Assembly (NCBI GenBank): GCA_038320555.1
Contig: JBBQEJ010000005.1
Location: 10,558-74,557 of the forward strand
From: JALZOC01 sp038320555
GTDB lineage: Bacteria > Acidobacteriota > Vicinamibacteria > Vicinamibacterales > 2-12-FULL-66-21
Direction: 5' to 3'
Length of the DNA: 64,000 nt
Below the pieces are notes generated by a model, which was given only the letters and a program-made list of their open reading frames with translations, was not told the DNA's origin and did no database searches. Positions 56,606 through 64,000 of the stretch are shown here, piece by piece (positions within the stretch are counted from its first letter, which is position 1; every line of letters starts with the position of its first letter). The position numbers and the translations under genes were made by a program.

Positions 56606-58447
56606 CTAATCGTGATACAGCGCCTCGATTTGATCGTGCCACCGTTGCTCGACGACCTTGCGCTTCACTTTAAGGGTTGGCGTCAGCTCGCCGGACTCGA
56701 CGGTGAACTCCGCGGGTAACAAGGCGAGCCGCTTGATGCGCTCGAACTGCGACAGGTCGCGATTGAGCGCGTCCACAACTTCCTGGTATAACGCGACGAC
56801 GTCCGGACGCGTGACAAGATCGTCGCGAGTCCCGGGCGGCCGCCCCAGATCTTTCAGGCGGCGCTCAAGCGCCGGGAACTCGGGCACGATCAGGACAGCC
56901 GCATATTTCCGGCGATCGCCGAGCAGGACGGCTTCGCCGACGAGCGGGCTGCGCCTCAGCACGCCCTCGATCGGCTGCGGCGCGATCTTCTTCCCGCCCG
57001 AGGTGACGAGCAGATCCTTCTTGCGATCGGTAATCGTGAGGTAGCCCTCCCCATCGATCTGCCCGATGTCGCCGGTATGAAACCATCCGTCCTGCAAGGC
57101 CTCTGCCGTCGCTTCGGGCTTGTTCAAATAGCCGCGCATGACGTTCGGCCCACGAGCCAGAATCTCTCCGTCGTCCGCAATCCGGAGTTCCACGCCGGCA
57201 ATCGGACGGCCCACCGTGCCGACGCGCAGCGCGTGCAGCGGGTTGAACGTCAGGATGGGCGCCGTCTCGGTCAGTCCGTAACCTTCGATGATGGGCACGC
57301 CGATGGCCTGAAAGAACTCCATCACGCTGGCGGCGAGAGGGGCGCTTCCCGACGCCACGAAACGCAGTCGTCCGCCCAGCTTTTCGCGAATCGTCGAGAA
57401 CACCAGCCGCTCGCCGATCGCGTTTTTCAGCGACGTGATCGGACCGGCCGTCCGGCCCCGCAGGACCGCGCGGGCCCGGTCCAGCCCCGCGTTCACGGCC
57501 CATCGGAACATTGCGGCCTTGATGCCGCCGGTCTTCTGGCCCGTCTCCAGGATGCGCGCGTGGAGCTTCTCGTATACGCGCGGCACACCGGTCAGGACCG
57601 TCGGCCGGACGCGGGCAAGATCGCGCGCGATGGTCTCGAAGGATTCGGCGAAGACAATCGTGACGCCGGAAAACAAAAAGATGTACGCCACCATGCGCTC
57701 GAACGCATGGCTCAGCGGCAGGAACGACAACGCCACGTCGTCCTGCGAGATCTCGAGCGCGGCGGCCGCGGCGCGCATGTTGGCTACGAGGTTCGCGTGC
57801 GTCAGCATGACACCCTTGGGCTCGCCCGTGGTGCCCGAGGTGTAAATGACGGTCGCCAGGCTGTCGGCGGCCACGGCGCGCGCGCCGTCCCGAAATTCGC
57901 GGGCCGCGCCCCACTCTCCCGTCATCCGCGCGTGTCCGCGACGCTCGACCTCCTCGAGCGGCAGGACCGACGCGTCAGGCGGGGCGCCGGCCGCGGCCGC
58001 CGTGTCCATCACGACGATGGCCTCGAGCGTCGGAAAGAGATGCCGCACCTCCTGCGCCTTCTCGAGCTGCAGGCGCGTCGAGACGATTGCGAGCCTGGCA
58101 CCGGAATCCTGAAGGATGTAGCGAGCCTGCGACGCGGACAGCGTGGGATAGATCGGCACGGTGACCGCACCAGCCGCGAGGACCGCCAGATCGCACAGGA
58201 GCCACTCCGGCCGGCTCTCCGCGATGATCGCCACGCGATCGCCGCCCGACACGCCAATCGAACGGAGTCCCAGCGAGAGATCGCGGATGCGCTCGAACAC
58301 GTCCTTGCTTGAAAGCCAGACGATGTCGTCGCCGCGGCAACGGCCGATCGTGTGCGGCCTGGGAAACCGTCCCATCATGTGGAACGGCAGATCCGCGATC
58401 GTGTTCACAGCGGTGTCGATCTCGACATCCTGGTCGTCAGCGGTCAT
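56606..58447 (-). CDS. Long-chain-fatty-acid--CoA ligase (AMP-forming)
   Basis: A 613-residue acyl-CoA synthetase of the FadD15/long-chain branch. AMP-binding motif YTSGTTGEPKGVMLTHANLV near residue 184, GYGLTETAPILTFNPLHALR near 360, and the hinge/C-domain GDIGQIDGEGYLTITDRKKD with the catalytic Lys region LTPTLKVKRKVVEQRW near the end. Activates fatty acids to acyl-CoA through an acyl-adenylate at the membrane. ATG 58447 (MTADDQDVEIDT) is preferred over in-frame 58504. Divergent from rex, with about 126 bp between. Confidence 0.92.
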   Translation of the reverse strand: MTADDQDVEIDTAVNTIADLPFHMMGRFPRPHTIGRCRGDDIVWLSSKDVFERIRDLSLGLRSIGVSGGDRVAIIAESRPEWLLCDLAVLAAGAVTVPIYPTLSASQARYILQDSGARLAIVSTRLQLEKAQEVRHLFPTLEAIVVMDTAAAAGAPPDASVLPLEEVERRGHARMTGEWGAAREFRDGARAVAADSLATVIYTSGTTGEPKGVMLTHANLVANMRAAAAALEISQDDVALSFLPLSHAFERMVAYIFLFSGVTIVFAESFETIARDLARVRPTVLTGVPRVYEKLHARILETGQKTGGIKAAMFRWAVNAGLDRARAVLRGRTAGPITSLKNAIGERLVFSTIREKLGGRLRFVASGSAPLAASVMEFFQAIGVPIIEGYGLTETAPILTFNPLHALRVGTVGRPIAGVELRIADDGEILARGPNVMRGYLNKPEATAEALQDGWFHTGDIGQIDGEGYLTITDRKKDLLVTSGGKKIAPQPIEGVLRRSPLVGEAVLLGDRRKYAAVLIVPEFPALERRLKDLGRPPGTRDDLVTRPDVVALYQEVVDALNRDLSQFERIKRLALLPAEFTVESGELTPTLKVKRKVVEQRWHDQIEALYHD

Positions 58448-58559
58448 CAACGGGCGCAGCGTAGCACAATCATTTCCGGCCCTGTCGCTGAAAGATCCGA
58501 ACACGAGAACGAGAGAACGGGAGAGACAGCGTCTGTCGCTGATTGACGTGTGCGCGCGC

Positions 58560-58565
58560 TACAAT
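58560..58565 (+). promoter_or_regulatory. -10-like box of rex
   Basis: TACAAT eight bases before GTG 58574. A half Rex-like operator TTGTGAA overlaps the start codon (58572-58578), but the second half is not visible. Confidence 0.3.
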
Positions 58566-58573
58566 GGCACTTT

Positions 58574-59263
58574 GTGAAAGAAGGGAACAAGAGCCGGACC
58601 GGGCCGCGCAAGGCGGCAGCCGACGCGTCGGAGCCGGTATCCGAGCTCACCACCAACCGGCTGTCGGTGTACTTGCGCTGCCTGAACGTGCTCGACGCGG
58701 CTGGCGTGCGCACCGTGTCCTCGCAGGGGCTGGCCGAACAGTTTCACCTCAACGCCGCCCAGATCCGGAAAGACCTCGCGTACTTCGGCGAGTTCGGGGT
58801 GCGCGGCGTCGGCTACTACGTGAAGGATCTTCGCCGGCATCTCAGGCAGATCCTCGGCGTGGACGGCCGCGTGGCCATCGCCATCGTCGGCGCCGGAAAT
58901 CTGGGGCTGGCGCTCGCGGACTACCCGGGCTTCCGTGAAGAAGGGTTCGAGATCGCGGCGCTCTTCGATACCATGCACGAGAAGATCGGCCGTCGCTCCC
59001 GTGCGGGGGTGCCGATCCATGATGTTCGGGAGTTCCGGCGACTCGTCCGGCGTGCGGGCATCCGCATCGCCGTGATTGCAGTGCCCGCCGACGCCGCGCA
59101 GTCCGTGGTCAACACGGTAGTTGGGGCGGGCGTCAAGGCCGTGCTGAATTTTTCCCCGGGAACGTTGAAGGTGCCGCCGGACGTCAAGCTGAAGAGCGTG
59201 GACCTGACGGTTTCACTCGAAAGCCTGTCGTTCTTTCTCGCGCAAGGTGATCTCAATGGGTAG
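58574..59263 (+). CDS. rex: Redox-sensing transcriptional repressor Rex
   Basis: Rex senses the NADH/NAD+ ratio and represses fermentative and respiratory genes when NADH is low. The 229-residue protein has a winged helix (about 20-85; LSVYLRCLNVLDAAGVRTVS, LNAAQIRKDLAYFGEFG), Rossmann motif VAIAIVGAGNLGLALADY, and the domain-swapped C-terminus VSLESLSFFL. GTG 58574 (VKEGNKSRTG) was chosen; GTG 58550 upstream overlaps the -10 box. moaC overlaps its end by 8 bp. Confidence 0.92.
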   Translation: MKEGNKSRTGPRKAAADASEPVSELTTNRLSVYLRCLNVLDAAGVRTVSSQGLAEQFHLNAAQIRKDLAYFGEFGVRGVGYYVKDLRRHLRQILGVDGRVAIAIVGAGNLGLALADYPGFREEGFEIAALFDTMHEKIGRRSRAGVPIHDVREFRRLVRRAGIRIAVIAVPADAAQSVVNTVVGAGVKAVLNFSPGTLKVPPDVKLKSVDLTVSLESLSFFLAQGDLNG

Positions 59264-59750
59264 AGTCGCCCGAAAGGCGCACAAGAGCCGGCTGTCGCAT
59301 GTCGATGCGCGCGGCCATGTCCGCATGGTGGACGTCAGCGAGAAGGCGGTCACGTCGCGGGAAGCGGTCGCTCGCGGCCGGATCACGATGTCGCGCGAAG
59401 CCGTGCGGCAGATTCGAACGGGCGCCGCGAAGAAGGGGGACCCGCTCCAGACCGCCAGGGTTGCGGGCATCCTGGCGGCGAAACAGACATCCAACGTGAT
59501 CCCGCTGTGCCATCCGCTGCCGCTCTCGCATGCGGGGGTCACGCTCAGGCCGCTCGCCGATGGCTACGAGATCGAAGCGCGCGTGCGGACGACCGCGCAG
59601 ACCGGCGTCGAGATGGAAGCGCTCCACGCCGTCGCCATCGCCGCGCTCACCATCTACGACATGATCAAGGCGGTCGACAAGGCCATGGTCATCGGCGAGA
59701 TCCGCCTGGTGGAAAAGCGCGGCGGCCAAAGTGGCGACTTCAGGCGTTGA
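59256..59750 (+). CDS. moaC: Cyclic pyranopterin monophosphate synthase
   Basis: MoaC makes cPMP from the MoaA product in molybdenum cofactor synthesis. The 164-residue protein has LSHVDARGHVRMVDVSEKAV near the start, KQTSNVIPLCHPLPLSH near residue 75 with the conserved HPLPL, TGVEMEALHAVAIAALTIYD and MIKAVDKAMVI at the end. ATG 59256 has AAGGTGA five bases upstream, inside rex. Translationally coupled to rex and to the dehydrogenase that follows (TTGA overlap). moaA is not in the window. Confidence 0.93.
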   Translation: MGRVARKAHKSRLSHVDARGHVRMVDVSEKAVTSREAVARGRITMSREAVRQIRTGAAKKGDPLQTARVAGILAAKQTSNVIPLCHPLPLSHAGVTLRPLADGYEIEARVRTTAQTGVEMEALHAVAIAALTIYDMIKAVDKAMVIGEIRLVEKRGGQSGDFRR

Positions 59751-60769
59751 CCATCTCCCGCACGATCCTCGTCGGCATCTACAGTCCTTTCGCGTCCTGG
59801 AATATCCCTGCCGCGTACGTCGATCGACTTCGCCGGGAGTTCCCGGAACACCGGATCGTTCACGCATCCACCGAGAACGAAGCGCTCGAGCGCATTCCGG
59901 CGGCGCACGTGGCCTTCATGTCCGAAGTGCGTCCGGAGCACCTCGCGGCCGCTCGACATCTCGAGTGGATCCACAGTCCGGCGGCGGGACTGGGGGGCAT
60001 GCTCTTCCAGGCGATGGTCGAATCGCCCGTGAGGATGAGCAACTCCCGAGGCATCAGCGCCGACACGATCGCGGAGCACGTGCTCGCCGTCACGCTGGTC
60101 ATGTTTCGCAAGCTGTCGCTCGCCTTTCGAAGCCAGGCCGAGCGAACGTGGGCGCAGGATGCGATGCTCGCGGGCCCGCCGCTCCGAACGATTGCCGGAT
60201 CGCACGTGCTGGTCGTCGGCCTGGGGGCTATCGGCACTGCAACAGCGCGCCGGATGGCCGCACTTGGCGCGCGGGTGACAGGGATCCGCCGTAGAGCAGC
60301 GCGCGACAATGCTCCGGAAGCCCCGCCGGAGTTCGTCGATCTGGTTGCAGCGCCCGACGCCTTGCTCGATCTGTTGCCGCTGGCCGACGTGGTCGTGCTG
60401 GCCGCGCCACAGACGCGCGAGACGCGCGGATTGATTGGCGCCCGCGAGCTGGCTGCGATGCGCCGCGACGGGCTCCTGGTGAACGTCAGCCGCGGCCAGC
60501 TCGTTGACGAAGCGGCGCTGGCGGCCGCCCTGGCAGCTCCCCGCGCCGGGCGGACCCTCGGCGGCGCGGCCCTCGACGTCTTCGAGCACGAACCCCTGTC
60601 CCCCGACAGCCCGTTGTGGACGCTGCCGGACGTGCTGATCACACCCCACATGGCCGGGTTTCGCCGGGACCATTGGGACGCGGTCACGACGCTCTTCGCG
60701 GAGAATCTGCGTCGCTTCGAATCCGGCCAACCGCTGCTGAACGTCGTCGATAAAGTAGCAGGATACTGA
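59747..60769 (+). CDS. D-2-hydroxyacid dehydrogenase family protein
   Basis: The 340-residue NAD(P)-binding enzyme shows VLVVGLGAIGTATARRMAAL (Rossmann loop), the active-site Arg in VNVSRGQLVDE, Glu in DVFEHEPLSPDSPLW and His in ITPHMAGF, i.e. the full R-E-H set of D-2-hydroxyacid dehydrogenases. Substrate cannot be set from sequence. TTG 59747 (LTISRTILVG) is used because the first conserved strand starts there and it overlaps the moaC stop; the longer frame back to 59507 is antisense-free but has no family similarity. Confidence 0.83.
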   Translation: MTISRTILVGIYSPFASWNIPAAYVDRLRREFPEHRIVHASTENEALERIPAAHVAFMSEVRPEHLAAARHLEWIHSPAAGLGGMLFQAMVESPVRMSNSRGISADTIAEHVLAVTLVMFRKLSLAFRSQAERTWAQDAMLAGPPLRTIAGSHVLVVGLGAIGTATARRMAALGARVTGIRRRAARDNAPEAPPEFVDLVAAPDALLDLLPLADVVVLAAPQTRETRGLIGARELAAMRRDGLLVNVSRGQLVDEAALAAALAAPRAGRTLGGAALDVFEHEPLSPDSPLWTLPDVLITPHMAGFRRDHWDAVTTLFAENLRRFESGQPLLNVVDKVAGY

Positions 60770-60770
60770 G

Positions 60771-60855
60771 GCAGCCCTGAAGGGCGGCGCTACGTACCGC
60801 AGGAAGTGACGGTATACCGCAGGAATGATGGTCTAGCGCAGCCTTTCAGGGCTGC
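60771..60855. repeat. Inverted repeat with internal direct repeats
   Basis: GCAGCCCTGAAGGGC (60771-60785) pairs with GCCTTTCAGGGCTGC (60841-60855), one mismatch, and GCGCTA with TAGCGC inside. Between the arms TACCGCAGGAA occurs twice as a direct repeat. Downstream of the dehydrogenase gene, possibly its terminator or a REP-type mobile repeat. Confidence 0.6.
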
Positions 60856-60906
60856 CCGGTCAGCAATCGCCAATCAGCAATTGTTTGTGACACTATCTGG
60901 CCCCAT

Positions 60907-62865
60907 ATGGCTCATATCCAGACACCGGCGCCGCCAGCTGTTCCCGGCACGACGTTCAAGCCCTACGTCCCGGCGACGGAATCGCCGGCCGAATTCACCG
61001 TTAAGGCCCTCATTCTGGGTGTGCTGTTCGGCCTGCTTTTCGGAGCCTCCACGGTCTACCTCGGCCTCAGAGCCGGCCTGACTGTCAGCGCGTCGATTCC
61101 AATCGCGGTGCTCGCAATTTCCGTGCTGAAGCGCCTCGGCGGATCGACGATCCTCGAAAACAACATCGTGCAGACGATCGGCTCGGCTGGCGAGTCGCTC
61201 GCCGCGGGCGTCGTGTTCACGATTCCAGCGCTCATCTTCCTGGTCCCGTACGGGCCTGCGTACTTCAATTACGTGCAGATCACTCTCCTGGCGATTGCAG
61301 GCGGGATCCTCGGCGTACTGATGATGGTGCCGCTGCGCCGAGCCCTGATCGAGAAGGAGCATGGGGTGCTCCCCTATCCGGAGGGCACCGCGTGCGCCGA
61401 CGTCCTGGTCGCGGGCGAGCGCGGCGGGGCGCTCGCGCGCACGGTGTTCATGGGCCTTGGCACCGGCGCATTCTGGAAATCTCTCTCCTGGATCTTCCAG
61501 ATCTTCCCCACCGCCATCGGCTACACGGTGGCGCGGACGGGGGTGTTCCCGAACGCGACGCTCAACCTCGATCTGTCACCGGAGTACATGGGCGTCGGGT
61601 ACGTGATCGGTCCGCGGATAGCGGGCGTGATGTTTGCCGGTGGCGTCCTCTCCTGGCTCGTGTTGTTGCCGCTGCTGTCGATCCTCGGCAACTACATGAC
61701 CGTTCCATTCCCGCCGGTGCCGGCAAGCGGCCTGCGGATCGACCAGATGTCGGCGCGGCAGTTGTGGAGCGCCTACATCCGCTACACCGGCGCGGGGGCG
61801 GTGTTGGCCGCAGGGCTCATTACGCTCGCGCGCACGCTTCCGACCATCGTCTCGTCGTTCCGCGAGAGCGTCAAGGACTTCGGCGCCGCGGCCGGCTCGG
61901 GCGGACGGCTTCGCACCGACCGCGACATGCCGCTGACCGTTGTGCTCGTCGGATCGCTGCTCGTCGCGCTCTTTCTCGCCGTCACGCCCGGCATGCCGAT
62001 GCAGTGGAATTTCGTCGCCGCGATCCTGATTGTCATCTTCAGCTTCTTCTTCGTCACGGTGTCGTCGCGCATTACCGGCCTCATCGGCAACTCATCGAAT
62101 CCGATCTCCGGCATGACGATCGCGACGCTGATTATGACCTGCAGCATTTTTGTGGCGGTAGGGTGGCTCGGGGATGCGTACGCGCCCATTGCCCTTGGTG
62201 TGGGCGCCGTTGTCTGCATCGCCGCCTCCATTGCCGGCGCAACCTCCCAGGATCTGAAAACCGGTTTCCTCGTGGGCGCAACGCCTGTTCGCCAGCAGGT
62301 CGGCCTCATTATCGGCGTCGTCGCGTCATCGTTCGTCATCGGGATGACCACGCTCTACCTGCACAGCATCATGGTGATCGGTTCGACGTCGTTGCCCGCA
62401 CCGCAGGCGACGCTCATGGCCACGATCATCAAGGGGCTGCTCAGCCAGAACCTGCCATGGGGACTGGTCCTGGTCGGCGTGTTCATCTCGGTCACCCTGG
62501 AGCTCTGCGGCATTCGCTCGCTGTCGTTTGCCGTCGGCTCGTACCTGCCGATCGCCACGACTGCCCCGATCTTCGCGGGCGGGGTCGTGCGCTGGCTCGT
62601 CGAGCGCAAAACCGGCAAGGCTGAGGATTCCGAAATCAGCGCCGGTACGCTCTTCAGTTCCGGACTGATCGCAGGTGGATCGCTCGCAGGCATCCTGTAC
62701 GCGGCGTTATTCGGACGGAACATCATCAAAGAAGCAGACGATCCAGGGACGCTGGGCCTCATTCCGTTTCTCCATAACGGAACGATGGGCACGGTGGCGG
62801 GTGGCGTGCTGTTCCTGGTGCTGGCAATCGTGCTCACACGCGCGGGCCGACAAAAACTTGCGTAG
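60907..62865 (+). CDS. OPT family oligopeptide transporter
   Basis: A 652-residue proton-coupled transporter with about 16 hydrophobic spans. The N-terminal region SPAEFTVKALILGVLFGLLF and GASTVYLGLRAGLTVSASIP, the EGTACADVLVAGERGG loop, and GNSSNPISGMTIATLIMTC (the conserved NxxNP..G motif) are typical of bacterial OPT transporters. It moves oligopeptides or metal chelates such as siderophore-amine complexes; substrate not assignable. ATG 60907 begins MAHIQTPAPPA. The next gene overlaps by eight bases. Confidence 0.92.
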   Translation: MAHIQTPAPPAVPGTTFKPYVPATESPAEFTVKALILGVLFGLLFGASTVYLGLRAGLTVSASIPIAVLAISVLKRLGGSTILENNIVQTIGSAGESLAAGVVFTIPALIFLVPYGPAYFNYVQITLLAIAGGILGVLMMVPLRRALIEKEHGVLPYPEGTACADVLVAGERGGALARTVFMGLGTGAFWKSLSWIFQIFPTAIGYTVARTGVFPNATLNLDLSPEYMGVGYVIGPRIAGVMFAGGVLSWLVLLPLLSILGNYMTVPFPPVPASGLRIDQMSARQLWSAYIRYTGAGAVLAAGLITLARTLPTIVSSFRESVKDFGAAAGSGGRLRTDRDMPLTVVLVGSLLVALFLAVTPGMPMQWNFVAAILIVIFSFFFVTVSSRITGLIGNSSNPISGMTIATLIMTCSIFVAVGWLGDAYAPIALGVGAVVCIAASIAGATSQDLKTGFLVGATPVRQQVGLIIGVVASSFVIGMTTLYLHSIMVIGSTSLPAPQATLMATIIKGLLSQNLPWGLVLVGVFISVTLELCGIRSLSFAVGSYLPIATTAPIFAGGVVRWLVERKTGKAEDSEISAGTLFSSGLIAGGSLAGILYAALFGRNIIKEADDPGTLGLIPFLHNGTMGTVAGGVLFLVLAIVLTRAGRQKLA

Positions 62866-63961
62866 ATCCCTCCACGTTCCGGTCCTGGCGCTGCTGATCG
62901 CGGCTACGGCTGCCGCGCAGCCCCCCGAGCGCATCGCCACCACAGCCGATGCGCTGGTCGCCAATCCGCTGTTCTTCAACGGCAAACGCGTCGTCGTCCG
63001 GCGTGCGGTCAAGCAGGTGGACCGGCTGAGGGAGCTCGAGGCCACTGCCAAGCCGGTCTATGTGTTCTGGAAGGATCGGCCCGGCGGATCGGATGGGGAG
63101 CTTCGCGGCGAGTTTTATGATCTCGGACGCATGCAGGAGGGGGATCCCAGGTTTTCCTCCTACGATTTCACGCCGGTCGTGGAGGCCACGAACAAAGGAC
63201 GATGGCCGGGGCGCGACATGGTCTTCGTGCTGCTTGGCGCAACGTTCGTGGACGGGCCGGCGCCCACCGTTCCGACAATCCGCGCGATCGCGCTTGCGCC
63301 CGATCGGTTCGACAACCGCGCCGTGACGCTCGTCGGCCGATTCAGAGGCCTAAACCTCTACGGCGATCTGCCGCAGGGCGTCGCCAAGAGCAAGTGGGAT
63401 TTCGTGCTGCAGTCGGCGGACGCAGCCATCTGGGTCACGGGCCTTCGGCCCAAAGGCAAGGACTTCGACCTCGATGCCTCCGCCCGCGTCGATACCGGCC
63501 GGTGGCTCGAGGTGAAGGGAACCGTGCAACGTGACGGCGCCGCGACGTGGCTCGCCGGGGAATCGGTGCGGCTGACGACGGCGCCTTCGGAGATACCCGT
63601 CGAAGTCGCGGGTCCCCCGCTGCCGCCGGAGCCACCACCGACGGTGATCTTCAGCGCGCCGCTCGCCGACGAGACGGACTTTCCCGTGAGCGGTCGGCCC
63701 AAGATCCAATTTTCGCGGGACATGAACGGATCGACCTTTCATGACCGCATCCACATTCATTACGGCGGCGCCACGCCCCCGCCCGTCGCACCGCCGACCT
63801 TTACGGCGACCTACAACGACGGGAACCGCTCGCTGGAGATCCGGTTCAAGGAGCCCCTCCTTCCAGCGCACGCGGTGGTGATCCAGCTCGACGAGGGGAT
63901 CACGGCGATTGACGGCCAGCCACTCAAGCCGTGGACGCTGCGTTTCACGACGGGACCGTAG
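62858..63961 (+). CDS. Secreted protein with Ig-like (Big_5-type) C-terminal domain
   Basis: The 367-residue product has a signal peptide (LRRSLHVPVLALLIAATAAA, cleaved near AAAQ). The middle contains two OB-like or beta-sandwich segments (PLFFNGKRVVVRRAVKQVDR, RFDNRAVTLVGRFRGLNLYG, DTGRWLEVKGTVQRDGA) and the C-terminus (about 260-367) reads as a bacterial Ig-like domain, FPVSGRPKIQFSRDMNGSTF followed by LPAHAVVIQLDEGITAIDGQ. No enzyme motif seen. TTG 62858 is required to include the signal peptide and overlaps the OPT stop by eight bases, implying coupling. Function unknown. Confidence 0.65.
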   Translation: MRRSLHVPVLALLIAATAAAQPPERIATTADALVANPLFFNGKRVVVRRAVKQVDRLRELEATAKPVYVFWKDRPGGSDGELRGEFYDLGRMQEGDPRFSSYDFTPVVEATNKGRWPGRDMVFVLLGATFVDGPAPTVPTIRAIALAPDRFDNRAVTLVGRFRGLNLYGDLPQGVAKSKWDFVLQSADAAIWVTGLRPKGKDFDLDASARVDTGRWLEVKGTVQRDGAATWLAGESVRLTTAPSEIPVEVAGPPLPPEPPPTVIFSAPLADETDFPVSGRPKIQFSRDMNGSTFHDRIHIHYGGATPPPVAPPTFTATYNDGNRSLEIRFKEPLLPAHAVVIQLDEGITAIDGQPLKPWTLRFTTGP

Positions 63962-64000
63962 CGAATAGCGGCTGGCGGTTAGCGGCTGGGGTTCGCGGTC
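63962..64000. repeat. GCGGCTGGCGGTTAGCGGCT iterated spacer at window end
   Basis: Tandem AGCGGCTGG and GCGGTT units after the last stop, same words as at 56581-56605. The spacer is cut by the window edge. Confidence 0.4.

Noticed and set aside
58572..58578. Rex operator upstream of rex
   Set aside because: Only one half-site (TTGTGAA) is present and it overlaps the start codon; no second half in the expected position.

Overview
The window is one continuous stretch of a GC-rich (about two-thirds G+C by eye), densely packed bacterial chromosome. Gene content suggests a Gram-negative-type, heterotrophic soil or subsurface bacterium, most probably an acidobacterium of the Vicinamibacteria kind. 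This is an inference from the mix of secreted M28 peptidases, a MoxR/DUF58/BatA operon, PIG-V-type glycosyltransferases, isolated nuoI, and high-GC genes separated by small palindromic repeats; no 16S gene is present. I saw no rRNA, tRNA, CRISPR, intact insertion sequence or prophage.

Layout. 1-909: decayed arsenic locus (arsM tail, frameshifted arsC) ending in a large palindromic repeat. 911-3237: small unknown gene, glgC, secreted HELRH protein. 3408-9739: phosphate/polyphosphate block (SixA, CHAD, Ppx/GppA, two tandem thymidylate-kinase-like proteins, PstB, PhoU). 9824-13685: yacG, citrate synthase broken by one in-frame TAA, M28 peptidase, LeuA-like synthase. 13816-19805: FHA-GAF-PP2C phosphatase, zinc-ribbon protein, and a zinc-type uptake operon (small Cys/His protein, outer-membrane barrel, ZnuA, ZnuB) without its ATPase. 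19877-20536: rhomboid. 20600-34503: eight-gene minus-strand operon (TPR/peptidase-MA, DUF4159, MoxR, DUF58, BatA-like, DUF4175-like, VWA membrane protein, caspase-like protein lacking the usual Cys). 34638-37895: two polytopic membrane proteins. 38153-42088: ketosynthase, flavoprotein and two ICMT-like membrane proteins around a shared divergent promoter. 42212-49608: M28 peptidase, Lon, glycosyltransferase, M24 peptidase, PmtA-like methyltransferase. 49723-52756: methionine/folate fusion enzyme, phosphoesterase, orphan NuoI. 52859-56580: LytS/LytR-type two-component pair with signal peptidase I and a CDF transporter. 56606-63961: acyl-CoA synthetase, Rex, MoaC, hydroxyacid dehydrogenase, OPT transporter and a secreted Ig-like protein.

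Two features run through the window. Intergenic spacers, mostly at 3' ends of genes, hold imperfect palindromes made of low-complexity words (AACGGAG, GGAGACAGG, GAATTCACC), plus a distinct roughly 200-230 bp palindromic element present at 677-909 and 37911-38130 with a 70-bp miniature at 47456-47523. Many transcription units begin with a -10-like hexamer only 6-15 nt upstream of the start codon, implying very short leaders. Start codons were chosen from Shine-Dalgarno matches, overlaps and family alignment from memory; several remain uncertain and are flagged.
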